DNA from: DGNJ01 sp002388905
GTDB taxonomy: Bacteria; Pseudomonadota; Gammaproteobacteria; Pseudomonadales; Porticoccaceae
Assembly (NCBI GenBank): GCA_036843405.1
Contig: DAITSJ010000012.1
Coordinates: forward strand, 32,799-96,798
Length of the DNA: 64,000 nt
Direction of reading: 5' to 3'
The position numbers and the translations under genes are program-made. Below the pieces are notes generated by a model that ran no database searches, was not told the DNA's origin, and saw only the letters and a program-made list of their open reading frames with translations. Every line of letters starts with the position of its first letter. Positions within the stretch are counted from its first letter, which is position 1. Shown in pieces: positions 45,801 to 55,038 of this stretch.

Positions 45801-47592
45801 AGTCCTGCATGAAGGTTCCGGCTTCGACCAATGCCCGGATTCGATCGCGTCGCTGTTGCCAGTCATCGGTGGTGAGCTTGAGCCCGGCCACGTGTGGCGC
45901 CTGATGGGCCCTCGTCGCGGCGCGGTGGAGAGTGTAGAGGTCCTCTAGGGTCTCCGGTACCGATAAGCCCATGGCTTCGGCGATATCAGCCGTCGCTTGC
46001 TGGCATTGCTGGATCAGACTTTCCGCCGAGTTTAGCTTGCCTACCAGGTCCTGTTGCTTGATGGGCGAGAAGTCCTGAAGTCGTGCACTAGCAAATGGGT
46101 TCCGGGCCGGCGTCCCCATCTGTTCCAGATGCGCTACCAACTCCGAGATCTTATCGCAGGTAGTCGCATAATCGGTCGGAGACCAGTCGCGCATCAAACT
46201 GAAGTCAATGGCGGGGAGGGCGCCTTGAGTGACTTCTTCGCCCAGTTTCAGGTGCTGCCCTAAGGCCTCCACATACGTGGTGCCGCTGTTAAGGATCGGT
46301 GTGTTGACGGAATCGCAGTAGTCGTCGAGCTGCTGTTGGAGTTTCTGGTGGCGCTGTTGTTCGTAGCGGCGGTCGGGCACTTTCGGGGTGCCGACTTCCA
46401 GGCACCGCTTCAGTTCGCCCAGTACGGCTTTACGATTACTTTTATGGCTGTGAAGCTCCAGCGCCGCTTCGCCCAGGTGGCATTCATCGAGACGCCGTTT
46501 AACCACCTCCAGAGCCGCCATCTTCTCCGCCACGAAGAGAACCTTTTTGTTCTCTCCCAGCATCTCCGCAATGATGTTGGTGATGGTTTGGGATTTGCCG
46601 GTCCCCGGCGGCCCCTGAATGACGAGGTTTTCGCCGGACTTCACGGCCATCACCGCTTCGGTCTGGCTGGAGTCCGCGTCTTTGACGAAATTAAGGTCCA
46701 CCAGCTTGGGCAGTATTTCTGTGCTGCCGGAACCTGAGCTACTGAATTGATTAGAGCCCTCGTCAAAACCGCCACTCAAAAGAGCTTTAACAATGGGATG
46801 GTCCCAGGGCTTGGAACCTTCCTGAAAATTCTCGGGATCCAGATCCTGGTACATCTGAAACTTGCCGAAAGAGAAGAAGCCGAGGCTGATGGTGTTCGGC
46901 TCAACTCGCCAGCGGGGATGTGAAGCCACCGCGTCGGCTACGGCGTCGTAATAGGCGTCCGGCTCCAGCTCCTCGGGAAAGCCCGGTAGCACGATACGAA
47001 ATTCTGACTTGAGCTTCGCCTCCAGCGTCATGTTAGGTCCGATGTCGGCTTCAGTGTAAACCAGTTTAAAGCGATCGGTGGCTGTTGCCCGTTTCAGTTC
47101 TACTGGCACTAGGATCAATGGCGCCCGACGCTCTGTGGTAGAGTTGGGGTCTTCAAACCACGTAAGAAAACCCAGGGCTAGATATAAAATATCCACCCCC
47201 TGTTCCTCGTAATAGGTCTTGGCTTCGTTGCTGATCTTTACCAAGCGCCGATCTAGAGCGTCATTGCCCAAGCGAGTCTGCAACCGGGTGTCGGTATGAC
47301 GGGCTTCACCGTACATGGCTTCCAACTGTTCCGGTAGAGATAGCTGCTGTTCGTCGTCGGCTGCTGCCTCATCGCTGCCCTTATCATTACCATCATCTTT
47401 CTCAGGAACAGGGAGAAACGACATGCCGCGTTGCTCCTGGACCAATATCCGGTATACCTCACCGGATATCTCGTCGACTACTGGAAGGGTATTGGCGGTT
47501 TGACGCAGGTTGAGCAAGGTGTTGCCCCGAAGGCCCATATCCAACAGTTCGAGGCGGGCCAGCTCCAAAGATTGCTGCAACTGCTCAGGCAT
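42838..47592 (-). CDS. DUF4011-helicase-Vsr-like endonuclease protein with DUF3320
   Basis: A 1584-residue protein. The N-terminal DUF4011-type region (about 5-300) is followed by a superfamily 1 (Upf1-like) helicase: Walker A GPPGTGKSQT at 327-336, DEASQ at about 955, and GDTKQMPPTDFF soon after. A Vsr/MTES_1575-like endonuclease domain lies at about 1280-1345 (AVECDGASYHSS, then GWRFHRIWSTDWF), and a DUF3320 winged-helix-like C-terminus at about 1400-1450. Proteins of this layout occur in antiphage islands. It starts eight bases inside the end of hsdS, so it is made with the type I system. It may cut or unwind invading DNA. Confidence 0.85.
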   Translation of the reverse strand: MPEQLQQSLELARLELLDMGLRGNTLLNLRQTANTLPVVDEISGEVYRILVQEQRGMSFLPVPEKDDGNDKGSDEAAADDEQQLSLPEQLEAMYGEARHTDTRLQTRLGNDALDRRLVKISNEAKTYYEEQGVDILYLALGFLTWFEDPNSTTERRAPLILVPVELKRATATDRFKLVYTEADIGPNMTLEAKLKSEFRIVLPGFPEELEPDAYYDAVADAVASHPRWRVEPNTISLGFFSFGKFQMYQDLDPENFQEGSKPWDHPIVKALLSGGFDEGSNQFSSSGSGSTEILPKLVDLNFVKDADSSQTEAVMAVKSGENLVIQGPPGTGKSQTITNIIAEMLGENKKVLFVAEKMAALEVVKRRLDECHLGEAALELHSHKSNRKAVLGELKRCLEVGTPKVPDRRYEQQRHQKLQQQLDDYCDSVNTPILNSGTTYVEALGQHLKLGEEVTQGALPAIDFSLMRDWSPTDYATTCDKISELVAHLEQMGTPARNPFASARLQDFSPIKQQDLVGKLNSAESLIQQCQQATADIAEAMGLSVPETLEDLYTLHRAATRAHQAPHVAGLKLTTDDWQQRRDRIRALVEAGTFMQDLQRRHADKLIDQAWAADVLSLRGPWATAGTKWWRFLSGDFRKAKRSLQGLVKGDLPKDADQCLSLVDDILAYQTFHKEYQKHEQLGASLFGAQWQGLQSDWPVLASLSEWVIDLYREVTNGSIPPAVLRFLEGDPELQDWATQLAEISGAAKKLEDAIQAVMKTAELELPGGEGVTPATVNLATLKEFINRWKDAIDELYPMARYNLIISTFHTPALKAVADLSFEWDRSPEQLLTTLQASWFAGLVEEAYTTRDAIRYFDRVSQEQSIQDFRRLDRELFTHAQEGLVEQLHQRLPSLGAGGEMATLRREMNKKRRHMALRKLIREAGRAIQEIKPVFMMSPMSVATYLEQGAVEFDVVIFDEASQVKVVDALGALLRGNQAVVVGDTKQMPPTDFFSRALELDDEEADASQTADIESILGMFLAQGATESMLRWHYRSRHDSLIAVSNEEFYDGKLMVFPSPGINPHASGLRFRHFPETRYDRGGSRTNVEEARAVAEAVIHHAKHRPQLSLGVVAFSTAQRDCLLLQVERLRREHPETEEFFAQERSDGESFFIKNLENVQGDERDIILISIGYGKSTEGRLSQSFGPVNRDGGERRLNVLITRARLGMEVFANFTGDELQTTSTTPFGVRALKNFLVYAESGELQRHQETGREADSPFEDEVLAAIRSLGYEAEPQVGSAGFFIDLAVRDPGKPGRYALAVECDGASYHSSANARDRDRLRQDVLEGLGWRFHRIWSTDWFRHPQAETQRLKEAIETSVEALASSATEEVIAVPNNHEPTPTAQISRDEPSDSSISAAKPYRVYEGSLGLPTRIEPHEFSDNVIHKAVKTLLEHEGPLHFDQAAKRLVNSVGITRVGKRINSRFYQAFSKGSANGVFCFEDPFLYPSSEATSPIRDRSNLPNTHKRIEHVPPAEIQAALIETVSGAFTIQREEAISASLSLLGFQRSTQKAVTQVDNVLSELIDDGVLIDTNNNLAVYQTSYAE

Positions 47593-49402
47593 AAGAAACC
47601 TCGGTGTTTGTGGCTTGTTCTACTACGGTCTCAGCTAACTGGCAGCGGATTTCACCGGCTTGGTTCAGGCGTTCCTTGAGTTGGTCGCAGAGCGCCATAA
47701 GTTCATCGACCATTTGGACAATTCGGTGCTGCTCTTCGAGTGGAGGGATCGGCATCTCAAAGCGTTCTAGAACCTTTTTGCTCAAGCCTTCGATTGCCAT
47801 GCCTACCTGCCGCCCCCAAACGAGACTTTGGATGAGTGGCGACTGAATGCAAAGATGCACGAAGGGGGTCATAGCGGGTTCAATGAGGCGAATGATAGTC
47901 ACGTGCTGGCTGACGTTTGCTTCGGGAATCTGGTCAGGAAAAATGGTCGAGCGACCTAAAGAAGCACCGGTGATGTTGAGCAGAAGATCCTTCGGATACA
48001 CGACTGTATTGCCCATCCGAGCATGGGTATCTTCAGATATGTAGACGATGTCCTCTAGGCGCAAACCATCGTTCCAGATGTTCTGAGAGCGGAGGAACGG
48101 AACTCCATCATCGACATATGCGCGCTGCCCACCTCTAGGGGTGCTTCCCGAGCCGAGCTTAGAGACGAGTTCTCCCAGACGATGACATCCCCAGCCATTT
48201 GGTAGCTTGAAAGGGTGTTCCTTTTGCGAAACGGGAGGAAGGGGCTTGTTGCGCTTTATGACTCCAGACTTTATGAGTTCAGCCTTATTGCTTTCAATGG
48301 ATTGAAGCAAAGCTACAGCAGGCTCATCTCCCGCATCTTGCTCCACCAACCGCCCCATCACGGCCAGCTGCAGGATCGTCTGCTTGAGCTTATCGATACT
48401 GGCTTCTGTGGTGAAGAGAGTGTCGAAATGCTCTGCAACGCGGGCCCAGGTTTTAGTCAGCTCTTTGGCATCGGTGGAGCGGGTGAGGGCGTCGAGCAGG
48501 GTATCGACTAGAACCTCATGGGCCTCCAGCTGGTCGCCGACCTGTTGTTCCAGCCGGTCGCAGAGGGTCATTAGTTCATCGACTTTTTCGACGATTCGGT
48601 GTTGTTCCTTGAAGGGGGGTAGAGGGATCAAGGCGAGCCTCGCCTTGTCAGTTCCTAATCTGGGAAGGTTCATGCCATGAGTTGAGTCGTTTGCGTAGGC
48701 CTTGAAGGAAGGCGACTTCAACGCGAGCCTTAGATATGAAGCGGCTATTCCTGAGACGCCCCGCACCGGAATGATTTCGGTCGTGCAGACGCCAGGCCTA
48801 TCTGCAACAAGCACTTTGTCGAGATATGGGCGTAGTTTTCCATACAACACGTCGTCTGGCCGGAATCTATTTTTTGAACTTTTAAATGGTCGCGTCCCGT
48901 ATGTAACCCGACGAATGAGTCGCGAGCTTTCCTTCTCAATATCCTCTAGCTCTAGAACCCATGTTGTTTCTTCCACTTCGTTTGGTTCGGCCTTCTCAGT
49001 TATGCCGTAGTTGGTGACTTCGCCAAGTCGAGCCCATGACCAAGTTGGAGGAAGCTCATTTGCAATTTCTTCCTCGGCAATCTCAGGCAAGTTCTTCTGC
49101 TTCTTGATTTTTCCTTGCTTGACCAGCAGCGCCTTCTCCTCGGCAACCCGTTCAAGCAGTACGCTGGCCGATTCGTCATCAAGATCCTGCTCAACCAATT
49201 TGCCGCGTACCGCTAGCTCTAATATCAACTCGCGGAGTTTCTTAATCCCGGTGAGTTCAATCTTGCCATTAACGCCTCGACCACTGGTGGACTTATGGGT
49301 GATAGCACTCGTCCATAGATCAAGGTGCTCAGTGATTAGCCCTGCTGTGTCACTGCCCTCCTGAATCTCGTCGGTCATGGGTGCCGGCTCGCGTGCGTTC
49401 AT
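47585..49402 (-). CDS. hsdS: type I restriction enzyme specificity subunit
   Basis: A 605-residue HsdS with two target-recognition domains (about 110-270 and 405-570), each followed by a conserved helix (PLPPFKEQHRIVEKVDELM; IPPLEEQHRIVQMVDELM). Each domain sets one half of the bipartite DNA target. An N-terminal extra helix region repeats before each domain (LRELILELAVRGKLVEQD; LKQTILQLAVMGRLVEQD). It overlaps hsdM by four bases and the helicase gene by eight. The target sequence cannot be predicted here. Confidence 0.95.
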   Translation of the reverse strand: MNAREPAPMTDEIQEGSDTAGLITEHLDLWTSAITHKSTSGRGVNGKIELTGIKKLRELILELAVRGKLVEQDLDDESASVLLERVAEEKALLVKQGKIKKQKNLPEIAEEEIANELPPTWSWARLGEVTNYGITEKAEPNEVEETTWVLELEDIEKESSRLIRRVTYGTRPFKSSKNRFRPDDVLYGKLRPYLDKVLVADRPGVCTTEIIPVRGVSGIAASYLRLALKSPSFKAYANDSTHGMNLPRLGTDKARLALIPLPPFKEQHRIVEKVDELMTLCDRLEQQVGDQLEAHEVLVDTLLDALTRSTDAKELTKTWARVAEHFDTLFTTEASIDKLKQTILQLAVMGRLVEQDAGDEPAVALLQSIESNKAELIKSGVIKRNKPLPPVSQKEHPFKLPNGWGCHRLGELVSKLGSGSTPRGGQRAYVDDGVPFLRSQNIWNDGLRLEDIVYISEDTHARMGNTVVYPKDLLLNITGASLGRSTIFPDQIPEANVSQHVTIIRLIEPAMTPFVHLCIQSPLIQSLVWGRQVGMAIEGLSKKVLERFEMPIPPLEEQHRIVQMVDELMALCDQLKERLNQAGEIRCQLAETVVEQATNTEVSYA

Positions 49403-50883
49403 ACCCGGCTCTCCTGGCCGGAATGGCTCAGGGCGTCGGCAAGAATGTCCTTTAGTTGGTTGCGTAGTTCTTGAATTTCCGCCTGTTGCTCGGCGTATTG
49501 GGCCAGAAGTTCCTCAGGGTCATGGCTAATCTGCTCGCCCTGATGAGGATTCTTGATGTCCAGGTTGTAATTGCGTTCCTTGATCTCCTCGACGGGCACC
49601 TTCCAGGCCTGTTCGGTCTCCTGGCGGCTGGCGAAACCATCGGCCTCATCACCCCACCAGTCGATCTCGGTTTGGAACTCCTCGAACTTCATGGGTTTGG
49701 TCTTGCTGTAGCTCTTGTAGCCCTCGGGGTAGGGGTGCTCGTAGTACCACACCGCCTCCGTAGGTTTGCCCTTGGTGAAGAACAGGAGGTTGGTCTTGAT
49801 GCCGGTGTAGGGGTTGAATACGCCATTGGGCAGCCGGACGATGGTGTGCAGGTTGCACTCGTCGAGCAGCTTCTCCTTGAGGCGGGTTTTCATGCCCTCG
49901 CCGAAGAGGAAACCATCCGGTAAAACGACAGCCGCACGACCGCCCTCCTTGAGCAGGTGGATGAACAGGGTCATAAAGAGGTCGGCCGTTTCCCGGGTGC
50001 GGAATGCGGTGGGGAAGTTGGTTTCAATACCGTCTTCCTCCATGCCGCCGAAGGGCGGGTTGGCGACGATGACGTCGACGCGGTCTTTGGGACCCCAACT
50101 GATCAATGGGCGGGCCAGGGTATTGTCGTGGCGGATCTGATCCGGCACCTCGATGCCGTGGAGGATCAGGTTGGTCGTAGCCAGCAGGTGGGGCAGCGGC
50201 TTCTTCTCCACCCCACGAATGGATCTTTGAAGCGTCTGCTCCTCTTGGGGCGTGCTGACGTAGTGCTTGCGCTTGTGGTCGATGGTGCAGGTGAGGAAGC
50301 CACCGGTACCGCAGGCCGGGTCCATCACGGTCTCTTCCAGTTTCGGGTCCACCCGGTTCACCATAAACTGGGTTACCGCCCGTGGAGTGTAGAACTCACC
50401 GGCATTGCCCGCGCTCTGCAGGTCCTTGAGGATCTGCTCGTACATGTCGCCTAGCTCATGGCGATCGCTGGCGGTATTGAAGTTGATGCCTTCCTGGAGC
50501 TTGTTGATAACCTGGCGCATCAACTGGCCGGATTTCATGTAGTTATAGGCGTCTTCGAAAACGTTACGGATGACCACGCCCCGGTAGTCGTCGCCGTCGG
50601 CCTCCAGGTTCTGCAACCCAGGGAAGAGGGTGTTGTCCACGAACTGCTTGAGCTCTTCGCCGGTCATACCCTCGGGGTCGGCGGCCCAGTTACGCCAGCG
50701 AAGTTGTTCGGGTATGGGGGAGCGGTAGTTGTCGTCCAGCAACTCCCACTCCTGTTCCCGGTCGTCGAAGATTTTCAGGAACAGCATCCAGACCAACTGG
50801 CCGATGCGCTGGGCGTCGCCGTCTACGCCGACGTCCTTGCGCATGATGTCCTGGATGGATTTGATGGTGGTGCTTATCGCCAT
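49399..50883 (-). CDS. hsdM: type I restriction modification DNA methyltransferase
   Basis: A 494-residue N6-adenine methyltransferase. The SAM-binding motif DPACGTGGF lies at 188-196 and the catalytic NPPF at 275-278. The N-terminal helical domain of HsdM precedes them, and a long helical tail ends near QAEIQELRNQLKDILAD. It protects host sites and forms the modification core with HsdS. Confidence 0.96.
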   Translation of the reverse strand: MAISTTIKSIQDIMRKDVGVDGDAQRIGQLVWMLFLKIFDDREQEWELLDDNYRSPIPEQLRWRNWAADPEGMTGEELKQFVDNTLFPGLQNLEADGDDYRGVVIRNVFEDAYNYMKSGQLMRQVINKLQEGINFNTASDRHELGDMYEQILKDLQSAGNAGEFYTPRAVTQFMVNRVDPKLEETVMDPACGTGGFLTCTIDHKRKHYVSTPQEEQTLQRSIRGVEKKPLPHLLATTNLILHGIEVPDQIRHDNTLARPLISWGPKDRVDVIVANPPFGGMEEDGIETNFPTAFRTRETADLFMTLFIHLLKEGGRAAVVLPDGFLFGEGMKTRLKEKLLDECNLHTIVRLPNGVFNPYTGIKTNLLFFTKGKPTEAVWYYEHPYPEGYKSYSKTKPMKFEEFQTEIDWWGDEADGFASRQETEQAWKVPVEEIKERNYNLDIKNPHQGEQISHDPEELLAQYAEQQAEIQELRNQLKDILADALSHSGQESRV

Positions 50884-50943
50884 GTGGGTGTCTTTCCTGT
50901 TGGATTGCCGGGTCGTAATCTCGTGGCTTGGTTCAAGCCCGGG

Positions 50944-53367
50944 CTAGTGGCTCTGTTGGTAGAGGGCGTCTTCCAGCTCCTTTACCGCGTGGGTGTAGGC
51001 GGGCTTGCCGCCGAAGGCATTGAGTAGTTCCATCGGCGCACCAATGTCGCTGAAGGGGGAGAGGGTCAGGATTTTGACGTCCTCGATGGGCTCAATGCCG
51101 GCATCGGTGTATTTGTCGAGCAGGGCGTCAAGCACCTCGCGGCTGGCGCCCTCGTATTTGTTGAAGTAGTTGTTCTTTCGTACGTTTTCGGCGCGCTCCT
51201 TTCGGGTGAGGGGCGGTTGGTCGTAAACGATATGGCAGATCACATCAAACGGGTCGGGCTCATCACCGAGCTTGTTGCTCACGTCTTTGATCAAGTCCTC
51301 CCAGAAGACGCCGCGTTCCTCCAGCTCCTGGATGATGGTCTGCTTGCGGTCGGTTTCGTTCCAGCGCCTGAGGAAGTCATCAAGGGATGCATACTCTTCC
51401 CTCACCTTTTTGCGGGTGTAGTCCCGCAGGCTCTCGGTGATGAGCTTGCCGTCCGCACCCAGGTACTGGATACGTTCGGCGAGGACGGTGACTTCTACGT
51501 TGTCGACCACGTATCGAGTTCGTCCACTTCCCTGGCCACCCCCTTCGCCGAGTCCACTGGTATCGGTGTCGTCGTTTTCCCAATGGCTGCCGGGCTCTAC
51601 TTGGTAGTCGCCGGGTTCATCGCCTATGACGCTGGCGGGATCGTCCGTGGGGTTGTCGTGCTCTTCGTCGGGAACCACCGGATCCCCCGGGCGGGGCTGG
51701 TAGACCTGGACTGGCTCGCCGTCGAAGTTGGGGTCGGCGAACAATTCAGTGGCTTTCTTGAAATCGAGGATGGTGAACCAGTGCTTGTGGTAGTCCTCGT
51801 TGATGCGGGTGCCGCGGCCAATGATCTGCTTGAACTCGGTCATGGACTGGATGCGCTGGTCGAGGACGATCAGCTTGCAGGTCTGGGCATCCACCCCCGT
51901 GGTCATCAGCTTGCTGGTGGTGGCAATGGTTGGATAGCGCGCCTCGGGGTTGATGAAGTTGTCCAGCTCGGCCTTGCCCTCGGCCTCATCTCCGGTAATG
52001 CGCATGACGTATTTCCGGCTCTCGGCCACCCGCTGGGGGTTGAGGTTGACCAGGGCCTGGCGCATGCGCGCGGCATGGTCGATGTCCTCGCAGAAGACGA
52101 TGGTCTTCTGGTAGGGGTCGGTGTTCTCGAGGTATTCGGTGATTTTGCGGGCCACTAGCTCCGTACGCGGCTCTAGAACTAACTGGCGATCAAAGTCCTT
52201 CTGGTTGTAGATGCGGTCTTCGATAAGCTCGCCGTGTTTGTCGGTCTGGCCCTTGCTGGGACGCCAGCCCTGGAGGTCCTTATCGATATCGACCCGGATG
52301 ACCTTGTAGGGGGCGAGGAAACCATCCTCGATGCCCTGCCTAAGCGAGTAGGTGTAGACCGGCTCGCCGAAGTAATCGATGTTGGAGACTTCCTTGGTTT
52401 CCTTGGGTGTCGCGGTGAGGCCAATATGGGTGGCGCTGGAGAAGTAGTCCAGGATGCGACGCCAGGCGGAATCGGCGGCAGCACTGCCGCGATGGCATTC
52501 GTCGATGACAATCAGGTCGAAGAAGTCCCGGGAGAATTGCTTATAAATGTTTTGCTCTTCCTCGTTGCCGGTGACCGCCTGGTAGAGAGACAGGTAGACC
52601 TCATAGGACTTGTCCACGGTACGATTGGTCACCTTGGTCATGGCTTGGCCGAAGGGCTTGAAGTCATTGTTCTTGGTTTGATCCACCAGGATGTTGCGGT
52701 CGGCGAGAAAGAGGATACGGGTCTTCTGTCTAGCCTTCCAAAGCCGCCAGATGATCTGGAAGGCGGTGAAGGTCTTGCCGGTGCCGGTGGCCATTACGAG
52801 GAGGATGCGGTCCTGGCCCTTGGCGACAGCTTCTACGGCGCGGTTGATTGCGACCGTTTGGTAGTAGCGGGGCGCGCGGCCACTGCCGTCATCGTAGTAG
52901 GGCTGCTCCACCACCGGACGGGCGGCATCCTGGATACCCTTGTACCTACGATAGCGCTCCCACAACGTGGCTGGAGAAGGGAATTGATCAAGATGAAGCC
53001 AGGTTTCAGTCGTGTCACTTAGCCCCGTACGGTCATGGAAGAGGAAACCATCGCCATTGCTGCTGAACACGAAGGGTACGTCCAGAGCATCGCTGTAAGC
53101 CAGCGCCTGCTGCATGCCATCGCCCACGCTATGGTGGTTGTCCTTGGCTTCGATGACGGCGAGGGGGAGGTTCTTCCGGTAGCTCAGGACGTAGTCGGCG
53201 CGGCGGCGCTTTCCCCGGGTGTGGAGTCGCCCGCGGACGATGATGCGCCCAGCTGTGAAGGAGACCTCTTCTCTTACCTGGTTTTGGAGGTCCCAGCCGG
53301 CCTGCTCAATGGCAGGGGTAATGAATTTGGTGCAGATGTCTCGTTCCGTAAGGCCTTTCTTGTCCAT
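50944..53367 (-). CDS. hsdR: type I restriction endonuclease subunit R
   Basis: An 807-residue motor/nuclease subunit. The N-terminal nuclease has D58 and E73-x-K75 (PLAVIEAKDN). The helicase has ATGTGKT at 193-199 and DECH at 289-292 with later SF2 motifs (ATSKLMTTGVDAQT, GRGTRIN). It moves DNA and cuts far from the recognition site. It is the first gene of the operon, 60 bases before hsdM, and is read away from the zincin gene. Confidence 0.95.
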   Translation of the reverse strand: MDKKGLTERDICTKFITPAIEQAGWDLQNQVREEVSFTAGRIIVRGRLHTRGKRRRADYVLSYRKNLPLAVIEAKDNHHSVGDGMQQALAYSDALDVPFVFSSNGDGFLFHDRTGLSDTTETWLHLDQFPSPATLWERYRRYKGIQDAARPVVEQPYYDDGSGRAPRYYQTVAINRAVEAVAKGQDRILLVMATGTGKTFTAFQIIWRLWKARQKTRILFLADRNILVDQTKNNDFKPFGQAMTKVTNRTVDKSYEVYLSLYQAVTGNEEEQNIYKQFSRDFFDLIVIDECHRGSAAADSAWRRILDYFSSATHIGLTATPKETKEVSNIDYFGEPVYTYSLRQGIEDGFLAPYKVIRVDIDKDLQGWRPSKGQTDKHGELIEDRIYNQKDFDRQLVLEPRTELVARKITEYLENTDPYQKTIVFCEDIDHAARMRQALVNLNPQRVAESRKYVMRITGDEAEGKAELDNFINPEARYPTIATTSKLMTTGVDAQTCKLIVLDQRIQSMTEFKQIIGRGTRINEDYHKHWFTILDFKKATELFADPNFDGEPVQVYQPRPGDPVVPDEEHDNPTDDPASVIGDEPGDYQVEPGSHWENDDTDTSGLGEGGGQGSGRTRYVVDNVEVTVLAERIQYLGADGKLITESLRDYTRKKVREEYASLDDFLRRWNETDRKQTIIQELEERGVFWEDLIKDVSNKLGDEPDPFDVICHIVYDQPPLTRKERAENVRKNNYFNKYEGASREVLDALLDKYTDAGIEPIEDVKILTLSPFSDIGAPMELLNAFGGKPAYTHAVKELEDALYQQSH

Positions 53368-53472
53368 GGATCGCCAATCCGTTTCCCTGTTATTTGATAT
53401 TGTTTAGTAGCAGTATCACTGCTGCTCATATCCCCCATTCATCATACCACCTATAACCGATATCCAAAGAAA

Positions 53473-54408
53473 GTGGCTAACGCGATCTGCAGCTTTATTG
53501 CACGAAAGGCTGTATATGAATACAGTCCTGGCTCTGTTTTATGTTATACGAAGAGCCCAGGCAACGGGAGAGATCGATTGAGCCGCCTATCTGGAAAAAC
53601 ACAACTCGCACCAAGTTGGTGCGTCGAAGGGTTCGGTCTTATCCGACAGCGCTTTAACTTTCGCTCAATCGCGGTTGGTCGGTGGGTAACGCCGGTGGAG
53701 CGTGATAGCGCCGCTGGACGATTTTATGACGCACTCTGCCATCTGATGCAGGTGCTTCAAGGAACAGAACAACTTATCTCGCTGCGGGGAACCTTGTCGC
53801 TACAGTATGGAATCGGGAACCAGTTGGGTATGGCTGCCCATTATCATCCGGCGCAGAGGACCTTTTCCTTGGCCAAGAATGCCGGAGCTGGCTGTATTGC
53901 CCACGAGTGGTTTCATGCTTTCGACCACTATATTGCCGATAAAGCGTTTGCTGGCTTAGCTGGTCAACGATTTGCGTCGGATCTTTGGCTCAACGACGTG
54001 CAGCGGGTGACTCATCCTCTGAACGAACTGCTGATGGATTGTTTCCGGGCCATCTTATTGGATCAACGAGGAGAAGGGGCCAGCGATCTCTTACGGGCTT
54101 CTCGAGCCATCGATACGAAGTCGGGCCATTATTATTACAGTCGGCCCGAAGAAGCCTGTGCCCGTGCTTTTGAGGCATACGTCCAGGATGCACCGGTGAA
54201 GAATGCCTTCCTGGTGAAGGGCACGATAGTGAGCGAGGAAGCCTTTCTCGGTCTTTACCCTCAAGGTGATCAACGGCAGCGAATCAATCGAGCATTTAGG
54301 CGCTATTTCGAGCGGTTGGGCGGGGCATTGCGAGCCGAAGCAATGCCCCCTGACGAATCGTCACCGTACGTTAGGGGTCGGGAGCCGGGGTGGCCCGCAC
54401 AGCGATAG
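53473..54408 (+). CDS. LPD1-domain zincin-like metallopeptidase
   Basis: A 311-residue protein with the metal-binding helix CIAHEWFHAFDHYI (HEWFH at 144-148, D151), as in the LPD1 zincin-like domain found in integrative elements and large polyvalent proteins. It may cleave a host or phage protein, or play a role in element transfer. The start is uncertain: GTG 53473 has only a weak ribosome site, and the region upstream is AT-rich. It is the only plus-strand gene of the island. Confidence 0.7.
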   Translation: MANAICSFIARKAVYEYSPGSVLCYTKSPGNGRDRLSRLSGKTQLAPSWCVEGFGLIRQRFNFRSIAVGRWVTPVERDSAAGRFYDALCHLMQVLQGTEQLISLRGTLSLQYGIGNQLGMAAHYHPAQRTFSLAKNAGAGCIAHEWFHAFDHYIADKAFAGLAGQRFASDLWLNDVQRVTHPLNELLMDCFRAILLDQRGEGASDLLRASRAIDTKSGHYYYSRPEEACARAFEAYVQDAPVKNAFLVKGTIVSEEAFLGLYPQGDQRQRINRAFRRYFERLGGALRAEAMPPDESSPYVRGREPGWPAQR

Positions 54409-54512
54409 CGGAGCGGGCCACCTCCCGCGCTGAGGAGAGGGAAATTTGGTTATTCCTGGCGAAGGAAGGTAGCGACTCGGGCTCGTCGTCCAGTGTCTCA
54501 GCCATATTGAAT

Positions 54513-54540
54513 AAAAAAAGCAGCACCGTTGCCGGTGCTG
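54513..54540 (-). terminator. rho-independent terminator of radC
   Basis: On the minus strand, CAGCACCG and CGGTGCTG pair perfectly around a four-base loop, followed by seven T (54513-54519). It lies nine bases after the radC stop. Confidence 0.9.
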
Positions 54541-54549
54541 GGGGAAGCA

Positions 54550-55038
54550 TTAAACCAGGCCGCATTCAGCCATAGATGTGGATCCATCGACCGCGACAAC
54601 CACGTGATCCAACACTCTTACATCTACCAGCGCTAATGCTTCCCTGAGCCGATTAGTGATATTGATGTCATCTCGACTCGGCTCAGACATCCCGGAAGGA
54701 TGATTGTGGGTGAAGATCGTTGCGGCGGCGTTCAGCTCCAAGGCACGTCTGACGACCACTCTGGGGTGAACACTGGCGCCATCGATCGTACCCCGAAAGA
54801 GACGCTCGAACATCAACAACCTGTGCTTGGTGTCGAGGAAGAGGCAGCCGAAGTACTCGTCCTTCTCGACGGAGAGTTGAAGTCGGCAGTAATCTTTTAC
54901 CATCGTCGGTGAGGTGAAAGCTTCGGTGACCCTTAAACGGGACTCCAGGAGGCCAATGGCTTCACGAATCGTCGTTTGTTCCCTGCCTGTGAAACTGCCT
55001 GTCGTTGTACTCGCGCGGTTGTGATACGTCTCGGACAT
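54550..55038 (-). CDS. radC: RadC-family JAB domain protein
   Basis: A 162-residue member of the RadC/YeeS family with the JAMM metal motif HNHPSG at 111-116 and D123 (SRDD). The helix-hairpin-helix N-terminus of chromosomal RadC is missing, as in copies on prophages and islands. The biochemical role is not settled. It probably serves the island rather than general repair. Confidence 0.88.
   Translation of the reverse strand: MSETYHNRASTTTGSFTGREQTTIREAIGLLESRLRVTEAFTSPTMVKDYCRLQLSVEKDEYFGCLFLDTKHRLLMFERLFRGTIDGASVHPRVVVRRALELNAAATIFTHNHPSGMSEPSRDDINITNRLREALALVDVRVLDHVVVAVDGSTSMAECGLV

Noticed and set aside
51217..53022. Long plus-strand frames (313 and 262 codons) opposite hsdR
   Set aside because: Antisense to hsdR, translations rich in Val/Gly/Asp with no conserved motif.
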